Positions 61,399-64,000 of a DNA stretch of 64,000 nt are shown one piece after another. Location: positions 248,001 through 312,000 of the forward strand of contig DIBV01000001.1 of the NCBI GenBank assembly GCA_002415085.1. The letters run 5' to 3'. A model generated the notes under the pieces. The model was not told the origin of the DNA, ran no database searches, and saw only the letters and a list, made by a program, of their open reading frames with translations. Made by a program: the position numbers and the translations under genes. Every line of letters starts with the position of its first letter. Position 1 is the first letter of the stretch. Origin of the DNA: Arsukibacterium sp. UBA5043 (lineage in GTDB: Bacteria > Pseudomonadota > Gammaproteobacteria > Enterobacterales > Alteromonadaceae).

Positions 61399-61845
61399 CT
61401 AGTAAGTGGCGGTGCTGCTAAAGGGATCGGTTTTTACCTCAGCCACCAGCCATTTGCCCCTTTTCTTTACTAGACGGACCGTTCGGAGGTTGTCAATATT
61501 TTTACCGTCTCGCTCGCCACTGAATACCAGAGTAACATCGGCATTGTCATCATATTGCTGGCGCAGGTTCTGGCCACTGCGATTCACTTCAATAGTGACG
61601 GTGTCGTAAGACATATTCATTAGTGTTCTGCCAACCTGGCGCGGTGTTACATAAGCATCCAGCAAAGCAGCTAATTCCTCAGTGCTGAGACTTTTGGTTT
61701 TTTCCAGATCTTTTTCATTGTACAGCGCATGAAAAAACTCGGTGGCGATATGCTCAGGTGTACCCCAATGGGCGTTGCTTTTTGGTTTTTCGTTGCACGC
61801 ACACAGCAGTATTATGCAAAATAATAGTGGTAGTATTGTTTTCAT
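61399..61845 (-). CDS. Small lipoprotein of unknown function
   Basis: A 148-residue predicted lipoprotein. The signal peptide MKTILPLLFCIILLCAC has a lipobox-like LCAC. The mature domain (HIATEFFHALYNEKDLEKTKSLSTEELAALL ...-type helix and later VRLVKKRGKWLVAEVKTDPF) has the shape of NTF2-like DUF4878 lipoproteins. The ATG at 61845 is preferred over an upstream TTG at 61854. Confidence 0.75.
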   Translation of the reverse strand: MKTILPLLFCIILLCACNEKPKSNAHWGTPEHIATEFFHALYNEKDLEKTKSLSTEELAALLDAYVTPRQVGRTLMNMSYDTVTIEVNRSGQNLRQQYDDNADVTLVFSGERDGKNIDNLRTVRLVKKRGKWLVAEVKTDPFSSTATY

Positions 61846-61908
61846 CGGCAGCAAACCATAGAGACGTGTATCGACGCAGTGTGGAATTTTTTTTAGCGCC
61901 TGTAAAGC

Positions 61909-61933
61909 AAAAAGGCCGCATTAAGCGGCCTTT
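61909..61933 (-). terminator. Rho-independent terminator of cysK
   Basis: On the minus strand AAAGGCCGC (61925-61933), loop TTAAT, GCGGCCTTT (61911-61919) running into TTTTT (61909-61913). It lies 18 nt beyond the cysK stop. Confidence 0.9.
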
Positions 61934-61951
61934 GCTGCAGCAGCCTTAAGC

Positions 61952-62926
61952 TTAAGGCTGTAGTTCCTGTTCGCTGAAGATGTTTGCAAATAGCGGGCTG
62001 GATAAATAACGTTCGGCAGCGCTTGCCAGAATCACTACAATGTTTTTACCGGCATTTTCCGGCTTGGCAGCCTGGCGCTGTGCTGCGATCAACGCTGCAC
62101 CTGACGAAATGCCCGCCAGAATACCTTCCTCTTTCATCAAGCGATGGGTCGCGGCAAAAGCGTCCTCACTGCTTACCGTTTCTACTTCATCAATCAAATC
62201 CAAATCCAGATTGCCCGGGATAAAACCGGCGCCGATACCCTGAATTTTATGCGGTCCTGGCTTGATTTCTTCGCCCGCTTTAGCCTGACTGATGACCGGC
62301 GACTCGGTTGGCTCTACCGCAACAATGTGCACAGGCAACTTCTTAACTTCTTTTAAATAGCGGCTAACCCCGGTGATGGTACCGCCTGTACCGACGCCGG
62401 CGATAAAAATATCCACTTTACCGTCTAAATCGTTATAAATTTCCGGGCCGGTAGTATCAACGTGAATTTGCGGATTGGCCGGATTTTCAAATTGCTGCAG
62501 CAATACATAACGGTTCGGATCTGATGCCAGAATTTCATGGGCTTTTTCAATGGCGCCTTTCATACCTTTAGGGCCTTCAGTCAACACCAGATTAGCCCCC
62601 AGAGCCTTTAACAGTTTACGTCGCTCCAGGCTCATGGTAGCAGGCATGGTCAGGGTAAGTTTGTAACCACGACTGGCGGCAACAAATGCCAGGGCAATAC
62701 CGGTATTGCCAGAAGTAGGCTCAATAATTTCTTTGTCTGCAGAGAGTACACCGCGTTTTTCGGCATCCCAGATAAGTGCAGAGCCTAAGCGGCATTTGAC
62801 ACTGAAGCTGGGGTTTCGTGATTCAATTTTTGCGTATACATTAGCACCGCCTGTGATGGTACGGTTTAGTTTGACCAAAGGTGTGCGACCGATAGACAAT
62901 GAGTGGTCTGCAAATACGTTTGCCAT
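61952..62926 (-). CDS. cysK: Cysteine synthase A (O-acetylserine sulfhydrylase)
   Basis: A 324-residue PLP enzyme making cysteine from O-acetylserine and sulfide. The PLP lysine lies in [16 protein letters not shown], the substrate loop is [11 protein letters not shown], and the phosphate-binding [15 protein letters not shown] is present. The ATG 62926 has GGAG six bases upstream. It is monocistronic with its own terminator and divergent from the second moxR-like gene. Confidence 0.95.
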   Translation of the reverse strand: MANVFADHSLSIGRTPLVKLNRTITGGANVYAKIESRNPSFSVKCRLGSALIWDAEKRGVLSADKEIIEPTSGNTGIALAFVAASRGYKLTLTMPATMSLERRKLLKALGANLVLTEGPKGMKGAIEKAHEILASDPNRYVLLQQFENPANPQIHVDTTGPEIYNDLDGKVDIFIAGVGTGGTITGVSRYLKEVKKLPVHIVAVEPTESPVISQAKAGEEIKPGPHKIQGIGAGFIPGNLDLDLIDEVETVSSEDAFAATHRLMKEEGILAGISSGAALIAAQRQAAKPENAGKNIVVILASAAERYLSSPLFANIFSEQELQP

Positions 62927-63061
62927 TAAAAGCTCCAATTACAAAGAATTTGGTTATAAGAATACGCCAGCAGCATAAAAGGTGAAGTAGCGTTTGGCTA
63001 TAACTTATATCATTTCATTTTCTTATATTGTAGCGTGAATTTTAACCCGAAGAGGATCAAA

Positions 63062-63907
63062 ATGGCCTTTGAAAGTACTGACAATTATATTGTATCCACT
63101 GAGCTTGCGCTGGCGGTCAATGCTGCGGTAACCCTTGAAAAACCATTATTAATTAAAGGTGAGCCAGGCACGGGCAAAACGCGGCTTGCAGAAGAGCTGG
63201 CCCAGAGTCTGAATACCGAACTTATTCAGTGGCATATAAAGTCGACCACCAAGGCTCAGCATGGTTTATATGAATATGATGCGGTTTCGAGACTGCGCGA
63301 TAGTCAACTGGGCAGCGACAAAGTCCAGGATATCAGCAACTATATTCGGCCGGGTAAGTTATGGCAGGCTTTTACTGCAGTAAAGCGACCGGTATTGCTG
63401 ATTGATGAAATTGATAAGGCCGATATCGAGTTTCCCAACGATTTGTTGCACGAATTGGACCAGATGGCGTTTTATGTGCATGAAACCGGTGAACAGGTAC
63501 GCGCCATTGATCGGCCAATCGTCATTATTACCTCCAATAATGAAAAAGAGCTGCCAGATGCCTTTTTACGCCGCTGCTTTTTTCATTATATCCGCTTTCC
63601 GGACGCCGGGACATTGCGGGCTATTGTCGCGGTGCATTACCCCAATATTCAGCAGCAGTTATTAGGTGCCGCGCTGGAAATATTCTTTGAACTGCGTGAA
63701 CTGCCGGGTTTAAAGAAAAAGCCGTCAACCTCAGAACTACTCGACTGGCTTAAATTACTGTTGGCTGAAGATATTCCGGCAGAGGTTTTAACCGATAAGC
63801 AGCAACAGGGCGGCCTGATGCCGATGTTTGGCGCCTTGCTGAAAAACGAGCAGGATGTGGCGCTGGTCGAAAAACTGGCGTTTCTGGCGAAGCGGCAAGG
63901 TCGTTAA
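63062..63907 (+). CDS. MoxR-like AAA+ ATPase (second copy in window)
   Basis: A 281-residue AAA+ ATPase. Walker A is GEPGTGKTRLAEELAQ, Walker B LLIDEIDKADIEFPNDLLHELDQM, and the sensor region IITSNNEKELPDAFLRRCFF. It belongs to the MoxR group usually paired with a von Willebrand (CoxE-like) protein; the partner would lie past the window edge. The ATG 63062 with AGAGGATC upstream is preferred to GTG 63035. Confidence 0.9.
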   Translation: MAFESTDNYIVSTELALAVNAAVTLEKPLLIKGEPGTGKTRLAEELAQSLNTELIQWHIKSTTKAQHGLYEYDAVSRLRDSQLGSDKVQDISNYIRPGKLWQAFTAVKRPVLLIDEIDKADIEFPNDLLHELDQMAFYVHETGEQVRAIDRPIVIITSNNEKELPDAFLRRCFFHYIRFPDAGTLRAIVAVHYPNIQQQLLGAALEIFFELRELPGLKKKPSTSELLDWLKLLLAEDIPAEVLTDKQQQGGLMPMFGALLKNEQDVALVEKLAFLAKRQGR

Positions 63908-63953
63908 AAAATGCGTTTTTTGCGAGTGACGACTTTGCGCCTTAACTCAGCGA

Positions 63954-64000
63954 AGGACCAGAACCTTGTTTCGGTCGGCGCAGAGTGTCTGAGTGAGGGC
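63954..64000. repeat. Partial copy of the second palindromic repeat, cut by window edge
   Basis: CAGAGTGTCTGAGTGAG (63981-63997) is identical to 32424-32440. Upstream sequence differs from the first copy, and the expected second arm lies outside the window, so its extent is unknown. No gene is seen between 63908 and 64000. Confidence 0.65.

Noticed and set aside
58823-62926. ggt, enoyl-CoA hydratase and cysK as one glutathione operon with the amidoligase
   Set aside because: Strands and terminators separate them: cysK is on the opposite strand with its own terminator, so only proximity supports the link.
63908-63935. AAAAAATGCGTTTTTT as a terminator of the second moxR-like gene
   Set aside because: The stem is only A-T pairs around a 4-base loop, too weak to call. 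The gene may also continue into an operon beyond the window.

Overview
The window comes from a gammaproteobacterium of the Alteromonadales type, most like Rheinheimera, Arsukibacterium or Alishewanella. This is judged from protein style, moderate GC, an SOS imuA-imuB-dnaE2 cassette, a LiuR-controlled leucine/valine catabolic locus, a rhombosortase gene and dispersed hairpin repeats. I ran no database search, so the taxonomy is an inference. The window is chromosomal and mostly housekeeping or catabolic. No phage, insertion sequence, CRISPR array, rRNA or tRNA was recognised.

Layout. 1-5.3 kb: 3' end of pbpC, the ergothioneine pair egtB-egtD (minus strand), rlmC and a small exported protein. 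5.4-10.8 kb: the SOS mutasome operon imuA-imuB-dnaE2 behind a LexA box. 10.9-14.5 kb: a YqaA-type membrane protein, a DUF2750 protein, ldhA, a glutathione peroxidase and a beta-hydroxyacid dehydrogenase. 14.6-21.2 kb: a tightly overlapping six-gene operon (RDD, SpoIIM-like, DUF4129-like, DUF4350, MoxR ATPase, DUF58). 21.2-39.2 kb: two divergent catabolic operons. On the minus strand liuR-liuA-liuB-liuC-liuD-liuE-scoA-scoB takes isovaleryl-CoA to acetoacetate and acetyl-CoA. On the plus strand thiolase-mmsA-acyl-CoA dehydrogenase-enoyl-CoA hydratase-HIBYL-CoA hydrolase-mmsB-SDR carries out valine/isobutyrate breakdown. Both operons carry large structured hairpin repeats in their intergenic gaps.

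39.2-46.4 kb is the most accessory-looking part: two small exported proteins, an AT-rich gene with a HEPN-like Rx4H motif, a ccdAB toxin-antitoxin pair, small enzymes, a signal peptidase I, a 49-residue hydrophilic protein, and a response regulator fused to a TPR-like region. 46.4-55 kb is a surface glycan locus with divergent arms: pyruvyl transferase, flippase and WecA on the minus strand; GT4, WecG/TagA, GT2, a Wzy/ligase-like protein and a DUF218-like protein on the plus strand. 55-64 kb holds an MFS transporter, an amidoligase overlapping a class I glutamine amidotransferase-like hydrolase, rhombosortase, gamma-glutamyltransferase, an enoyl-CoA hydratase, a lipoprotein, cysK and a second MoxR ATPase.

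The strongest unexplained signal is a family of modular hairpin repeats at about 23.3, 27.4, 34.2 and 35.5 kb. Stem sequences change between copies while pairing is kept. A second palindromic repeat lies at 32.4 kb, with part of another copy at the right edge. The amidoligase/amidotransferase pair is the best candidate for an undescribed small biochemical system.
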